A stretch of DNA of 64,000 nucleotides from Sinomonas cyclohexanicum (lineage in GTDB: Bacteria; Actinomycetota; Actinomycetes; Actinomycetales; Micrococcaceae). The stretch is taken from assembly GCF_020886775.1 (NCBI RefSeq), contig NZ_AP024525.1, positions 1,116,001-1,180,000 of the forward strand. Direction: 5' to 3'. A program made the translations under genes and the position numbers. Position 1 is the stretch's first letter. Every line of letters begins with the position of its first letter. The notes under the pieces are model-generated. The model was given only the letters and a program-made list of their open reading frames with translations, searched no databases and had not been told where the DNA came from. This document shows, piece by piece, positions 1 through 8,711 of the stretch.

Positions 1-606
1 GTGCGCCGGGCCGAGGGCACGGGCCAGCTTCGACTGCACCTCCGCGCGGTTCACACCGACGGCAGCCAGGAGGTCGTCGGCCGCCGTGAGGATGTCCTCA
101 GAGCCCCTGAGCAGCTCGATCTCCCATTCGCGCCAGAACTGCAGCAGGCCCTCGCCGATCGGTGCCTCTGATTCGACGCGGTCGTCGCAGAACTCCGCCA
201 GCACCACGTTGTCTGTGCCGAGCAGGGGGGTGGCGGTGCGCCGGGTCCTGAGCTGGGCGATGGGGAGGAGGTCCTTGTCCCGGACGTGGACGCGCACCAG
301 GGCGCGGAGCCGTTCCGGCACGGCGCCTCCGTCCGGGCCCAGAGGCTCCCTGATCTCACGGCGGGCGCTCGGGCCCGCGGGGAGCTTCAGATGCCACCCG
401 GCATCCGGGCCTCCCCTGCGTCGCCGCAGGGTAATCCCGTGGCCGGCCAGCGTGAAGTCATCCGTGTCGAAGTACACCGCCTCCAGATCAAGGCTCACGG
501 GCGGCCCCGTCCGCTCCACGTGCGGCAGGTCGGTCAGGGGCGGGACCGAGGTGTCCTGGCCGACGGTGTACTTCCGCTCCACCTCGACGGTGCTCAGAGC
601 AGCCAT
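1..606 (-). CDS. CYTH-domain protein (partial, C-terminus beyond the window edge)
   Basis: This reading frame has no stop down to position 1, so 202 codons are visible and the rest lies outside the window. The N-terminus carries the ExExK triphosphate/metal-binding signature of CYTH domains at E8, E10 and K12 (sequence VEVERKY). The fold's expected elements follow: VYFDTDDFTLAGHGITLRRR and a HLKLP strand. CYTH proteins (thiamine-triphosphatase, CyaB adenylate cyclase, inorganic triphosphatase) bind triphosphorylated substrates in a beta-barrel. In actinobacteria the domain is often followed by a CHAD domain, which could lie beyond the edge. The ATG at 606 is chosen because ExExK sits a few residues in, as usual for the family. 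The substrate cannot be told. Confidence 0.85.
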   Translation of the reverse strand, partial: MAALSTVEVERKYTVGQDTSVPPLTDLPHVERTGPPVSLDLEAVYFDTDDFTLAGHGITLRRRRGGPDAGWHLKLPAGPSARREIREPLGPDGGAVPERLRALVRVHVRDKDLLPIAQLRTRRTATPLLGTDNVVLAEFCDDRVESEAPIGEGLLQFWREWEIELLRGSEDILTAADDLLAAVGVNRAEVQSKLARALGPAH

Positions 607-673
607 GGCTCCACTGTACGGACCCCTCCGCACGCAGGGCATCGGGCGAAGGACCCTCGTTCTGGCGCCGTCC

Positions 674-1042
674 CTACTCGTCCCCCGCCAGATGCAGCGA
701 GGCGGCCTGGAGGATCGCTTCGACGTCGGCGTCCGGGTCGTCCGCCCGGTAGGAGTCGGCGACCGACTTGAACCCGATCGCCATCCCGAGCACCAGCCGC
801 GTGTAGCTGGGGGCGAGCGCCTCGATGACCTTGCGGATCACCTCGGGGAGGATCTCGCGGAGTGCCTCGGCCTGGTTGGCGGAGCCGCCGGAGAAGGTGA
901 CTGATACGTCGTCGTCCACCCGGGCGAGGGTCTTGAGTGACTCCTTGAACATCTCGGTCGCTGCAGGGTCGTCGGGCTCCCACGTGAGGGCCGCGGTCAG
1001 GATGCCGATGCCCCGCTGGATCATCTCCGTGTCATCGCTCAT
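674..1042 (-). CDS. Conserved-looking hypothetical protein, 122 aa
   Basis: I do not recognise the family. The frame encodes a 122-residue acidic, mostly helical protein starting MSDDTEMIQRG and ending LHLAGDE, with no signal peptide or membrane segment. The ATG at 1042 is preferred over one five codons upstream because the protein then begins with a typical acidic cytosolic N-terminus. It lies on the same strand as, and 67 bp upstream of, the CYTH gene start, so the two may be co-transcribed. Third-position GC is high and the opposite strand offers no better candidate, which supports a real gene. Confidence 0.6.
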   Translation of the reverse strand: MSDDTEMIQRGIGILTAALTWEPDDPAATEMFKESLKTLARVDDDVSVTFSGGSANQAEALREILPEVIRKVIEALAPSYTRLVLGMAIGFKSVADSYRADDPDADVEAILQAASLHLAGDE

Positions 1043-1247
1043 GACTCCATCGTGCACCGGGTCCGCTCAGTGCGCTCCGATCTCCTCCGGTGCGCACGAC
1101 GGCGCCCCTCGCCTCGCGCCCGAGCGCGGGCTCGCCGTCGCGTTGGCGGCCTTGGCCAGTGGAAAGCTATGGTGAGGGTCGGCGCCGCACTCGCGTCAAT
1201 GGGGACGCCCCTTCGCGGGGCATGGGGGAAGGGGGGGTGCCACTGCC

Positions 1248-2150
1248 ATGAGCAGGGCATCGAAGATCTGGATCATCGTGGGAAGCATCGTCGTGGGCCT
1301 CATCCTGCTCGGTGTGATCCCCGTCGTCGTGTCGGTCATTGCCGCGGTCGGCTTCGTCATCGGACTCGTCTGGCTATTCCGCCGCTCCAAGTACGTCCGC
1401 CGCGGTCCGGCCGTCGCACTGGTGGCGGGATCGCTCGTGGTGTTCGGCATGAGCACGGCCGTCGCCGGGAGCCGGTCCGCACCCACAGCGCCGACAACCC
1501 CGGCGAACTTCGCCGGATCAGGCGGGACGCTGACGCCGAGTCCGACGCCGACCGCTTCCGCGTGCGCGACGCCCACACCGACGGTCACCGTCACCGCGAC
1601 CGCAGTGTCCACCGCGTCGACGACTGCGTTGGCCTCGCCGAGCTCGACGCCGAGCTCGACCTTCTCGTCGGCGAGGCCTTCCGCGTCGTGGTCATCGTGC
1701 CCGACGTCCACATCGACCGTGTTCGTCGCGGCGCACCACGAGAACGACGTCTGCATCATCGACGCCGAACGCTACGCCGCGGCCGGTGTGGACCTGGTCT
1801 GCACCAAAGACGCCGCCGGCAGTCTCGTGTGGACCGACAAGGCGACCGCGGACAAGCGCGCAGCCGACGCCAAGGCGGCCCAGGACGCCGAAGCCGCGCG
1901 CCTTGCCGAACAGCAGCGACAGGCGGAGGCTGCACGCCAGCAGCAGGCGCAGCAGCCTGCGCCGGCACCTGTCGCCCCCGCGCCTGCAGCTCCGGCGCCG
2001 CCTGCCCCGCCCGCGCCGGTCCCCGGATCGGTTACCGCTGGTGCATTCTGCAGCTCCTCTCAGGCGGGGGCTGTCGGGCACACATCGACTGGCCTGACCG
2101 TCTACTGCACCAAGGATGCGGGCGGATCCCGCTATCGCTGGCGGCAGTAG
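1248..2150 (+). CDS. Membrane-anchored protein with two cysteine-pair repeats
   Basis: A 300-residue protein. Two or three hydrophobic segments lie between residues 7 and 70 (WIIVGSIVVGLILLGVIPVV, then a second before SRSAPT). A long Ser/Thr/Pro-rich low-complexity stretch (about 75-155) follows, then an Ala/Gln/Glu-rich likely coiled coil (about 200-235) and a Pro/Ala linker. Two short homologous units end in CTKDA: one near residues 165-200 (CIIDAERY...LVCTKDAAGS) and one at the C-terminus (GAFCSSSQ...VYCTKDAGGSRYRWRQ). They have the small extracellular Cys-pair appearance of excalibur-like modules. Role unknown; probably attached at the cell surface. The start follows a G-rich ribosome site in GGGGAAGGGGGGG. 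A hairpin terminator follows the stop. Confidence 0.7.
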   Translation: MSRASKIWIIVGSIVVGLILLGVIPVVVSVIAAVGFVIGLVWLFRRSKYVRRGPAVALVAGSLVVFGMSTAVAGSRSAPTAPTTPANFAGSGGTLTPSPTPTASACATPTPTVTVTATAVSTASTTALASPSSTPSSTFSSARPSASWSSCPTSTSTVFVAAHHENDVCIIDAERYAAAGVDLVCTKDAAGSLVWTDKATADKRAADAKAAQDAEAARLAEQQRQAEAARQQQAQQPAPAPVAPAPAAPAPPAPPAPVPGSVTAGAFCSSSQAGAVGHTSTGLTVYCTKDAGGSRYRWRQ

Positions 2151-2191
2151 CGGCGAATGCGCACTCGCAGCGGCCAGAACTCGCCCGTCGG

Positions 2192-2224
2192 GCACGACGG
2201 CGGGGCGCGCACCCGCCGTCGTGC
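2192..2224 (+). terminator. GC hairpin after the membrane protein gene
   Basis: Perfect 13-bp inverted repeat GCACGACGGCGGG / CCCGCCGTCGTGC with a 7-nt loop. It lies between the stop at 2150 and the next start at 2279, and has no U-tract. The same core recurs after many genes in this window. Confidence 0.6.
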
Positions 2225-2278
2225 GCTCGCCGACTGGCATCCACCCGAGGCGCTGAACCGAGGGGCATACTTGGGTCC

Positions 2279-4012
2279 ATGCCGACTCCGAGCAGCGCAG
2301 CCGACAGCCGCGGCCGAGACTGGTTCCACCGCGCCGTCGTGTACCAGGTCTACCCGCGCAGCTTCGCCGATTCGGATGGCGACGGGATCGGGGACCTGAA
2401 GGGGATCATCGGCAAGCTCGACTACCTTGCGCACCTCGGCGTCGACGCCGTGTGGCTCTCTCCGGTCTACCGTTCCCCGCAGGACGACAACGGATATGAC
2501 ATCAGCGACTACCAGGACGTCGACCCGCTCTTCGGCACGCTCGAGGACCTGGACGAGCTCATCGAGGGCCTCCATGCCCGCGGGATGAAGCTCGTCATGG
2601 ACCTCGTGGTCAACCACACGTCGGACGAGCACCCGTGGTTCGCCGAGTCGCGCTCCTCGCGGGATTCCTCCAAGCGCGACTGGTACTGGTGGCGCCCGCC
2701 CCGGCCGGGCCACGAGCCCGGGACCCCCGGCGCGGAGCCGAACAACTGGGCGTCGTTCTTCTCCGGTCCGGTTTGGGAGTACGACGAGCACACCGGCGAG
2801 TACTACCTCCACCTCTTCTCCCGGAAGCAGCCGGACCTGAACTGGGAGAACCCCGAAGTGCGCCGCGCGGTCTACGCGATGATGAACTGGTGGCTGGACC
2901 GCGGCGTGGACGGGTTCCGCATGGACGTGGTCAACTTCCTCTCCAAGGACCCCGCCCTGCCGGACAGGCCGCTCGCTGAGGGCGAGCTCTACAGCCACGA
3001 CCGCACCGGCTACGTGTGCGGCCCGCGCATCCACGAATACCTCCAGGAGATGCACCGCGAGGTGTTCGCCGCCCGCGGCCCCGGCCTGCTGACGGTGGGG
3101 GAGATGCCGGACGTCACGCTGGAAGAGGCGGTCCTGTTCACTGACCCCGCCCGGTCGGAGCTGGACATGGTCTTCCAGTTCGAGCACGTGAACCTGGACT
3201 GGGACGGCGGGAAGTGGCGGCGGAAGGAGCTCCGGCTCACCGACCTCAAGGCGTCCCTCGGCCGCTGGCAGGAGGGGCTCGGGGAGCGGGGGTGGAACAG
3301 CCTGTACTGGGGCAACCACGACCAGCCGCGCGCGGTCTCCCGCTTCGGCGACGACGGCGCCTACCGTGAGCTGTCGGCGAAGATGCTCGCCGGCGTCCTG
3401 CACCTCCACCGCGGCACGCCGTACGTCTACCAGGGTGACGAGCTCGGCATGACGAACATGCCCTTCGCCGCGATCGAGGACCACCGGGACATCGAGGTCC
3501 TCAACCACTACCGCGAGGCCACGGGCGCGCTGGGGCTCGATCCGGCCGAGGTCCTCGCCGCGATCGGGCCGCTCAACCGCGACAACGCCCGCACACCCGT
3601 CCAGTGGGACTCCGGCCCGAACGCGGGCTTCACCACGGGCACCCCGTGGATCGCGGTCAACCCGAACACCGCCGAGATCAATGCGGCCGAGCAGCTGGGC
3701 CGCCCGGACTCCGTGCTCACCTTCTACCGTGAGCTCATCCGGCTCCGCCACGACCTGCCCGTCATCGCCGACGGCGACTTCACGATGCTCCTGCCGGACC
3801 ATGAGGCGGTGTACGCGTTCGTCCGACGGCTCGGGGGCCACGAGCTGCTCGTCCTGGGCAACTTCTCCGGCGAGCAGCAGGCCGTGGACGTCGGCGACCC
3901 GAGCTGGGCCGGGGCCCGCATCCTGCTCGGGAACTACCCCGACGCGGCCGAAGCCCGCGGGCTGGACCTGCGCCCGTGGGAGTTCGCCTGCCGCCTCCGC
4001 CCTGTCGGCTGA
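2279..4012 (+). CDS. GH13 alpha-glucosidase (oligo-1,6-glucosidase type)
   Basis: A 577-residue cytosolic glycoside hydrolase of family 13 that hydrolyses alpha-glucosidic bonds in malto-/isomalto-oligosaccharides or sucrose-like sugars. The (beta/alpha)8 barrel begins at once (WFHRAVVYQVYPRSF; DGIGDLKGI). All catalytic residues are present: nucleophile D216 in GFRMDVVNF, acid/base E275 in TVGEMPD, and transition-state stabiliser D348 in GNHDQPR. DLVVNHTSDEHPWF is the family's region I. A small C-terminal beta-domain ends at RLRPVG. The frame is open far upstream (to 1052), but that part overlaps the previous gene. ATG 2279 starts just before the conserved domain. Family length (540-600 aa) fits. 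Exact sugar specificity is not readable. Confidence 0.93.
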   Translation: MPTPSSAADSRGRDWFHRAVVYQVYPRSFADSDGDGIGDLKGIIGKLDYLAHLGVDAVWLSPVYRSPQDDNGYDISDYQDVDPLFGTLEDLDELIEGLHARGMKLVMDLVVNHTSDEHPWFAESRSSRDSSKRDWYWWRPPRPGHEPGTPGAEPNNWASFFSGPVWEYDEHTGEYYLHLFSRKQPDLNWENPEVRRAVYAMMNWWLDRGVDGFRMDVVNFLSKDPALPDRPLAEGELYSHDRTGYVCGPRIHEYLQEMHREVFAARGPGLLTVGEMPDVTLEEAVLFTDPARSELDMVFQFEHVNLDWDGGKWRRKELRLTDLKASLGRWQEGLGERGWNSLYWGNHDQPRAVSRFGDDGAYRELSAKMLAGVLHLHRGTPYVYQGDELGMTNMPFAAIEDHRDIEVLNHYREATGALGLDPAEVLAAIGPLNRDNARTPVQWDSGPNAGFTTGTPWIAVNPNTAEINAAEQLGRPDSVLTFYRELIRLRHDLPVIADGDFTMLLPDHEAVYAFVRRLGGHELLVLGNFSGEQQAVDVGDPSWAGARILLGNYPDAAEARGLDLRPWEFACRLRPVG

Positions 4013-4034
4013 GCGCCCTGGGGTCGAAACCCGC

Positions 4035-4083
4035 GCACGACGCCGGTGAGGCGCCACGCGCGGGTGCGTCACCGGCGTCGTGC
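4035..4083 (+). terminator. Long GC hairpin between glucosidase and alcohol dehydrogenase
   Basis: Perfect 15-bp stem GCACGACGCCGGTGA / TCACCGGCGTCGTGC with a 19-nt loop, 22 bp after the glucosidase stop. No U-tract; a likely actinobacterial-type terminator. Confidence 0.65.
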
Positions 4084-4197
4084 GTGGGTATAGGCGGGAG
4101 GTGCCGCGGCGCCCTCCGGGTCGGCCCCAGCTGAGGCCGAGGCGCCCTTGCTAGGGTGTGCCGCGGTCAAGCAAGCCCTTCAACGAAAGGTGTCACC

Positions 4198-5199
4198 ATG
4201 CGAGCCATCCAGATCCCCGCCCCGGGCGAGGCCTTTGAAACCGTCGACCGCGACGTCCCCCACGTCCCGTTCGGCCACGTCCTCGTGCGCGTCTCCGCGT
4301 GCGGTGTCTGCCACAGCGACACGATGCCAGGTGCGGGCATGGCGTCGTCCTACCCGCGGATCCCCGGGCATGAGGTGGCCGGGACGGTCGAGACGCTCGG
4401 CGAGGGCGTCGAGCAGTGGGAGCCGGGCCGGCGGGTGGGCGTCGGCTGGTTCGGCGGCGCCTGCTTCGTGTGCGACGCGTGCCGCGACGGCGACTTCATC
4501 TCGTGCCGGGTCGGCAAGGTCACCGGCCTGACGTCCGACGGCGGGTACGCCGAATTCGTCGTCGCGCCTGCCGACGCCCTCGCTGCCATCCCGGACGCGC
4601 TCACCGACGAGGAGGCCGCGCCGCTCATGTGCGCCGGCGTGACCACGTTCAACGGGCTCCGCCAGAGCGGCGCCCGGCCCGGCGACGTCGTGGCCGTGCT
4701 CGGCCTCGGCGGCCTCGGCCACCTCGGCGTGCAGTTCGCGGCCCGGATGGGGTTCGAGACGGTCGCGATCGCCCGTGGGGCCGAGAAGGAGCAGTTCGCG
4801 CGCGAGCTCGGGGCCCACCACTACATCGACAGCACGGCGGACGACGTCGCCGCCTCCCTCACTGCCCTCGGTGGGGCGGACGTCGTCCTCGCCACGGTGA
4901 CCGACGCGGGCGCGATGACCGCGACCATCGGCGGCCTCGCCCCGCGGGGGAAGCTCGTGGTGCTCGGCGTCCCGCACGAGCCCCTGGCCGTGAACCCCGG
5001 GCAGATCATCGGCGGCAGCCAGTCGGTGGCCGGCCACGCGTCCGGGTCGGCGAAGGACTCGGAGGACACGCTCCGGTTCGCGGCCCTCACCGGCGTGCGC
5101 CCGCTCATCGAGACGTACCCGCTCGAGAAGGCCAGCGACGGGTTCGACCGCATGATGTCCGGCAGGGCCCGCTTCCGGGTGGTCCTCACCGCGGACTGA
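4198..5199 (+). CDS. Zinc-dependent alcohol dehydrogenase
   Basis: A 333-residue medium-chain dehydrogenase that interconverts alcohols and aldehydes with NAD(P). The catalytic zinc site is visible as CGVCHSD (about residues 36-42) and GHE in IPGHEVAG. Structural zinc cysteines lie in CFVCDACRDGDFISC. The Rossmann motif is GLGGLGHLG, followed by VQFAARMGF. It resembles the AdhA/AdhP class that takes small primary alcohols. The ATG at 4198 is preferred over an in-frame ATG at 4156 because it has an AAAGG ribosome site 7 nt upstream and starts at the usual beta-strand (MRAIQIPAPG). It stands alone between two hairpins, so it is probably monocistronic. Confidence 0.9.
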   Translation: MRAIQIPAPGEAFETVDRDVPHVPFGHVLVRVSACGVCHSDTMPGAGMASSYPRIPGHEVAGTVETLGEGVEQWEPGRRVGVGWFGGACFVCDACRDGDFISCRVGKVTGLTSDGGYAEFVVAPADALAAIPDALTDEEAAPLMCAGVTTFNGLRQSGARPGDVVAVLGLGGLGHLGVQFAARMGFETVAIARGAEKEQFARELGAHHYIDSTADDVAASLTALGGADVVLATVTDAGAMTATIGGLAPRGKLVVLGVPHEPLAVNPGQIIGGSQSVAGHASGSAKDSEDTLRFAALTGVRPLIETYPLEKASDGFDRMMSGRARFRVVLTAD

Positions 5200-5240
5200 G
5201 GCGTCCCGCCCGGCGCCACTCGCCCTCGCCCCGACGGGCG

Positions 5241-5286
5241 CACGACGCCGGCGTCTCGCCCCCGAAGGCGAGTCGCCGGCGTCGTG
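5241..5286 (+). terminator. Extended GC hairpin after alcohol dehydrogenase
   Basis: Outer 13-bp stem CACGACGCCGGCG / CGCCGGCGTCGTG continues, after single mismatched T residues, into an inner stem CTCGCC / GGCGAG around a 6-nt loop. No U-tract. Likely terminator. Confidence 0.65.
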
Positions 5287-5452
5287 GTTGAGTCCCTGGA
5301 GCGGCCCGCGCGCCCGATTCATCGGTAGAAGTGAACAGTATTGGCCCAGAAAAGTCGCTTTACCTCACGGGTGCGGTCTCCCGATACTTTTTCGGGGATT
5401 GATGTGGCCGGCGTCACGAGGGCGGTGGCCGGAGAACAGGCGGGAGTCGAGG

Positions 5453-6907
5453 ATGAGTCAGCAGGACACGCGGTCGGTGTGGCGCCGCAAGCCGCTGGAC
5501 GCGATCGAGGAAGAGAGCGGGAAGAGCGGCCTGCACAAGAGCCTTGGGCTGTGGCAGCTCACGGCCATCGGCGTGGGCGGGATCATCGGTGTCGGCATCT
5601 TCTCCCTCGCCGGCCTCGTGGCGCACGGCGACGCGGACAACCCCGGCGTCGGGCCCGCGGTGCTCATCTCGTTCCTCATCGCGGGGCTGGCCTCGGCCGC
5701 CGCGGCGCTCTCCTACGCCGAGTTCGCGGGCATGATCCCGCGCGCCGGGTCCGCGTATACGTACGGTTCGGTGGCGCTCGGGGAGCTCGCCGGCTGGTTC
5801 ATCGGCTGGGACCTGCTGCTCGAGTACATCGCGATCGTCGCGGTCGTGGCGATCGGCATCTCGGGTTACCTCGACGCGTTCCTGGGCGGCTTCGGCGTCC
5901 ACCTGCCGGTGTGGATGAGCTCGACCATGGACGAGGGCAAGGGCGGCGTCATCAACCTGCCGGCCATCATCATCTGCCTGCTCGTCACCCTGATCCTCAG
6001 CCGCGGGACGAAGACGTTCGGCCGGTTCGAGCTCGGCGTGGTGATCATCAAGGTGGTCCTGATCCTGTTCATCGTCGGCCTCGGCGTGTTCTACATCAAC
6101 ACGAACAACTACGTCCCGTTCATGCCCAGCGGGTTCGGGCCGGTGGCCGGCGGCGCCGCCACCGTCTTCTTCGCGGTCTTCGGGTATGACGCGATGAGTA
6201 CCGCCGCCGAGGAGGCGACCGACGGCAAGAAGCACATGCCGAAGGCGATCATCCTCTCGCTCATCATCGCGATGCTCCTCTACGTCGCGGCGACCCTCGT
6301 CCTGACCGGGATGCAGAACTACCACGACATCGACCCGAAGGCCGGGTTCGCCTCGGCATTCGCGGGCGTGGGCCTGCCGGTGATCGCGAGCATCATTTCC
6401 GTGTTCGCGGTGCTCTCCATCCTCACCGTGATGCTGACGTTCCTCCTCGGCGTCACCCGCGTGTGGTTCTCGATGAGCCGCGATGGGCTCCTGCCCAAGT
6501 GGTTCTCGAAGGTGGACCGCGGCGGCACGCCGCAGCGGGTGACGTGGATTGCCGGCGGCGGCTCCGCGTTCCTCGCCGGCGTCTTCCCGATCCGCGCCGT
6601 GGCGGACCTGACGAACATCGGCATCCTGGCCGCCTTCGTGGTGGTCTGCGTCTCGGTGATCGTGTTCCGCCGCACCAAGCCGCACGCCCCGCGCACGTTC
6701 CGCCTGCCGTGGATGCCCGTGGTCCCGGCGTTCGGCGTGCTCGCCTCGATCGCCCTCATCACCCAGCTCCACTGGGAGACGTGGCTGCGGTTCGTGGTCT
6801 GGCTCGCGATCGGGCTGGTCATCTACTTCGCGTACGGGCGCAAGCACTCGCTCTTGAACCCGGACAGCCCGCGGCACGAGCGGGAGCTCAGCACCCAGCC
6901 GGACTGA
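5453..6907 (+). CDS. APC-superfamily amino acid permease (cationic amino acid transporter type)
   Basis: A 484-residue integral membrane protein with about 12-14 hydrophobic segments. The substrate-binding TM1 loop GVGGIIGVGIFSLAG is the APC signature. The TM6 region FFAVFGYDAMSTAAEEATD is characteristic of the YfnA/CAT-like subgroup, which imports amino acids, often branched-chain or cationic, by proton symport. The ATG at 5453 (MSQQDTRSVWRRKPLD) follows GGGAG at 5442. An upstream in-frame start at 5288 would overlap the preceding terminator and add an unlikely charged extension. No partner gene is adjacent, so the substrate is unknown. Confidence 0.9.
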   Translation: MSQQDTRSVWRRKPLDAIEEESGKSGLHKSLGLWQLTAIGVGGIIGVGIFSLAGLVAHGDADNPGVGPAVLISFLIAGLASAAAALSYAEFAGMIPRAGSAYTYGSVALGELAGWFIGWDLLLEYIAIVAVVAIGISGYLDAFLGGFGVHLPVWMSSTMDEGKGGVINLPAIIICLLVTLILSRGTKTFGRFELGVVIIKVVLILFIVGLGVFYINTNNYVPFMPSGFGPVAGGAATVFFAVFGYDAMSTAAEEATDGKKHMPKAIILSLIIAMLLYVAATLVLTGMQNYHDIDPKAGFASAFAGVGLPVIASIISVFAVLSILTVMLTFLLGVTRVWFSMSRDGLLPKWFSKVDRGGTPQRVTWIAGGGSAFLAGVFPIRAVADLTNIGILAAFVVVCVSVIVFRRTKPHAPRTFRLPWMPVVPAFGVLASIALITQLHWETWLRFVVWLAIGLVIYFAYGRKHSLLNPDSPRHERELSTQPD

Positions 6908-6933
6908 TCCCGCGCTGGTGGTGCGCAGCCGCA

Positions 6934-6984
6934 ACCACGACGCCGGCCACTCGCCTTCCGGGGCGGGTGGCCGGCGTTTGTGGT
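6934..6984 (+). terminator. GC hairpin after the permease
   Basis: ACCACGACGCCGGCCAC pairs with GTGGCCGGCGTTTGTGGT (one mismatch), with an inner CGCC/GGCG extension, 26 bp after the stop at 6907. Same family as the hairpins at 4035 and 5241. Confidence 0.6.
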
Positions 6985-7139
6985 GCCCGTAGAGGCGCGC
7001 CGGTGTGCCGCGAACGAGCTACGCGAGTGACGCTCGGTTGTTCGCGTAGTCTTCGGTGCGTGGGGGCCATTCGGCGATGGACGCTCGAGGGCCGCCCGTG
7101 CTCGCAGTACTCCGCGAATCCAGGAGGGTGACCGTTCCG

Positions 7140-8711
7140 ATGCCGAGGTTCCACCGTTCCGGAGCGATCGTCGCTGTTGGGCTCACCGCGGCCCTTGCCG
7201 GCTGCACCTTCTCGACGGCGCCGGTCGCGACACCGAGCCCGTCGCCCATCCCGACATCGATCCAGCAGATCATGGACAAGCCCGACTACGCCGGCGGCAC
7301 GTGGGGCATGCAGGTCGTCGACCTCGACACGGGCAATGTCGTCTACGCGCGCAACGCGGGCGACCGGTTCATGACCGGCTCGGTCGCGAAGGTCTTCTCC
7401 GTCACGGCCGCACTCGACACACTGGGCCCCGATCACACGTTCAAGACGCCGGTCGTCACGACCGGGACCCTCGACGGCCCCACGCTGCGCGGCGATCTCG
7501 TGTTGCGCGCGGCCGGCGACCTCACCTTCGGTGACAGACGGAAGGCGGATGGCACGCTCGACGTGCCGATCTTCGACCATTACGACGCGAACGCGCTGCC
7601 CGGCCTCGCGACGCTGAGCACGGGCAACCCACTGCTCGGGCTCGACGAGCTCGCGCAGGAGGTCGCGGCGGCCGGTATCCACGATGTGAGCGGGAACGTG
7701 CTCATCGACGACCGGCTCTGGGACCCCGTGACGCTCGATGGCGTGCCGATCACGCCGATCTCCGTCAACGACAACCTCGTCGACTTCCTCGTCAGGCCGG
7801 GGGCGGCGGCCGGGGCGCCGGCGACTTTCAGCTGGCAGCCGATGACCGCGGCGTACGCGCCGTCCATCGAGGTGACGACCGGGGCCCCGGACAGCCCGAT
7901 AGACCTGACGGTCACCCCCGGTGCCGGCGGGAAGCTGGTGCTCGCCGGCAGCGTGCCGCTCGGCCACGACCCGATCGTCCACACGTACCAGGTGCCGGAT
8001 CCGGGGACCTGGGCCCGAACGCTCTTCATTGAGGCGCTGAGGCGGCACGGCGTGACCGTCAGCGCAGACCCGCTCGCGGCGAACGACCCGTCGGCACTGC
8101 CGACCCGGGCGACGCTCGATGCAGCGAAGGTCGTCGCCTCCTTCGACTCGGTGCCGTTCTCGGAGACCGCGCGGCTCATCAACAAGGTCAGCCACAATCT
8201 CGGCGCCAATCAGCTGCCGCTCATCCTCGCGGCGAACGCCGGCAAGCGGACCCTCGCCGACGGGCTGGTGATCGAACAGGCGGCCGTCGCCAAGGGCGGC
8301 GTCGCTGCCGACCAGATCACCCTCACCGACGGTCAGGGACTCCCCGGCAACACGGTCAGTCCGGAGGGCATCACCACGTACCTGCGTTCCCTCACCTCCA
8401 CGCCGACGTTCAAGACCTTCTACGACTCGACGCCGATTCTCGGGGTCGACGGCTCGCTCGCCTCGGTCCTCCCCGCCGGCGATCCCGCGATCGGTCACGC
8501 ACACGCCAAGACCGGCACGCTCGTCAGCGCCGAGGGCGACAAGCTCCTGTTGGAGACGAAAGCGCTCGCCGGGTACCTTGATGCCGCGAGCGGCAAGCGC
8601 TACGCCTTCGGCATCTTCGTCAACAACGTTCCGATCAGTGGTGTCAACGCCGTGCTCACCGCGAACAGCGACATCGGGGCGATCGCCTCGCAGCTCTATC
8701 GGATGCTCTGA
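7140..8711 (+). CDS. dacB: D-alanyl-D-alanine carboxypeptidase / endopeptidase (PBP4, peptidase S13)
   Basis: A 523-residue low-molecular-weight penicillin-binding protein that trims peptidoglycan stem peptides outside the membrane. The N-terminus is a lipoprotein signal with lipobox LAGC (C22). Active-site motifs are complete: SVAK (S81, K84), SHN (351-353) and KTG (457-459). The large insert between SxxK and SxN is the mark of family S13. ATG 7140 lies 12 nt after AGGAGG; the GTG at 7128 abuts that site and is less likely. The 3' end overlaps the convergent LysR gene by 16 bp. Most actinobacterial DacB proteins have a signal peptide rather than a lipobox, so this may be a lipid-anchored variant. 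Confidence 0.92.
   Translation: MPRFHRSGAIVAVGLTAALAGCTFSTAPVATPSPSPIPTSIQQIMDKPDYAGGTWGMQVVDLDTGNVVYARNAGDRFMTGSVAKVFSVTAALDTLGPDHTFKTPVVTTGTLDGPTLRGDLVLRAAGDLTFGDRRKADGTLDVPIFDHYDANALPGLATLSTGNPLLGLDELAQEVAAAGIHDVSGNVLIDDRLWDPVTLDGVPITPISVNDNLVDFLVRPGAAAGAPATFSWQPMTAAYAPSIEVTTGAPDSPIDLTVTPGAGGKLVLAGSVPLGHDPIVHTYQVPDPGTWARTLFIEALRRHGVTVSADPLAANDPSALPTRATLDAAKVVASFDSVPFSETARLINKVSHNLGANQLPLILAANAGKRTLADGLVIEQAAVAKGGVAADQITLTDGQGLPGNTVSPEGITTYLRSLTSTPTFKTFYDSTPILGVDGSLASVLPAGDPAIGHAHAKTGTLVSAEGDKLLLETKALAGYLDAASGKRYAFGIFVNNVPISGVNAVLTANSDIGAIASQLYRML

Noticed and set aside
2132-4072. 646-codon minus-strand frame opposite the glucosidase
   Set aside because: Mirror of a clear GH13 gene; composition is typical of antisense frames.
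5290-5452. Riboswitch in front of the amino-acid permease
   Set aside because: Only a small CCCGA/TCGGG stem near 5385-5402 is visible; no known aptamer pattern.
5414-6934. 506-codon minus-strand frame opposite the permease
   Set aside because: His/Asp/Arg-rich antisense product of membrane-segment codons; no domain.
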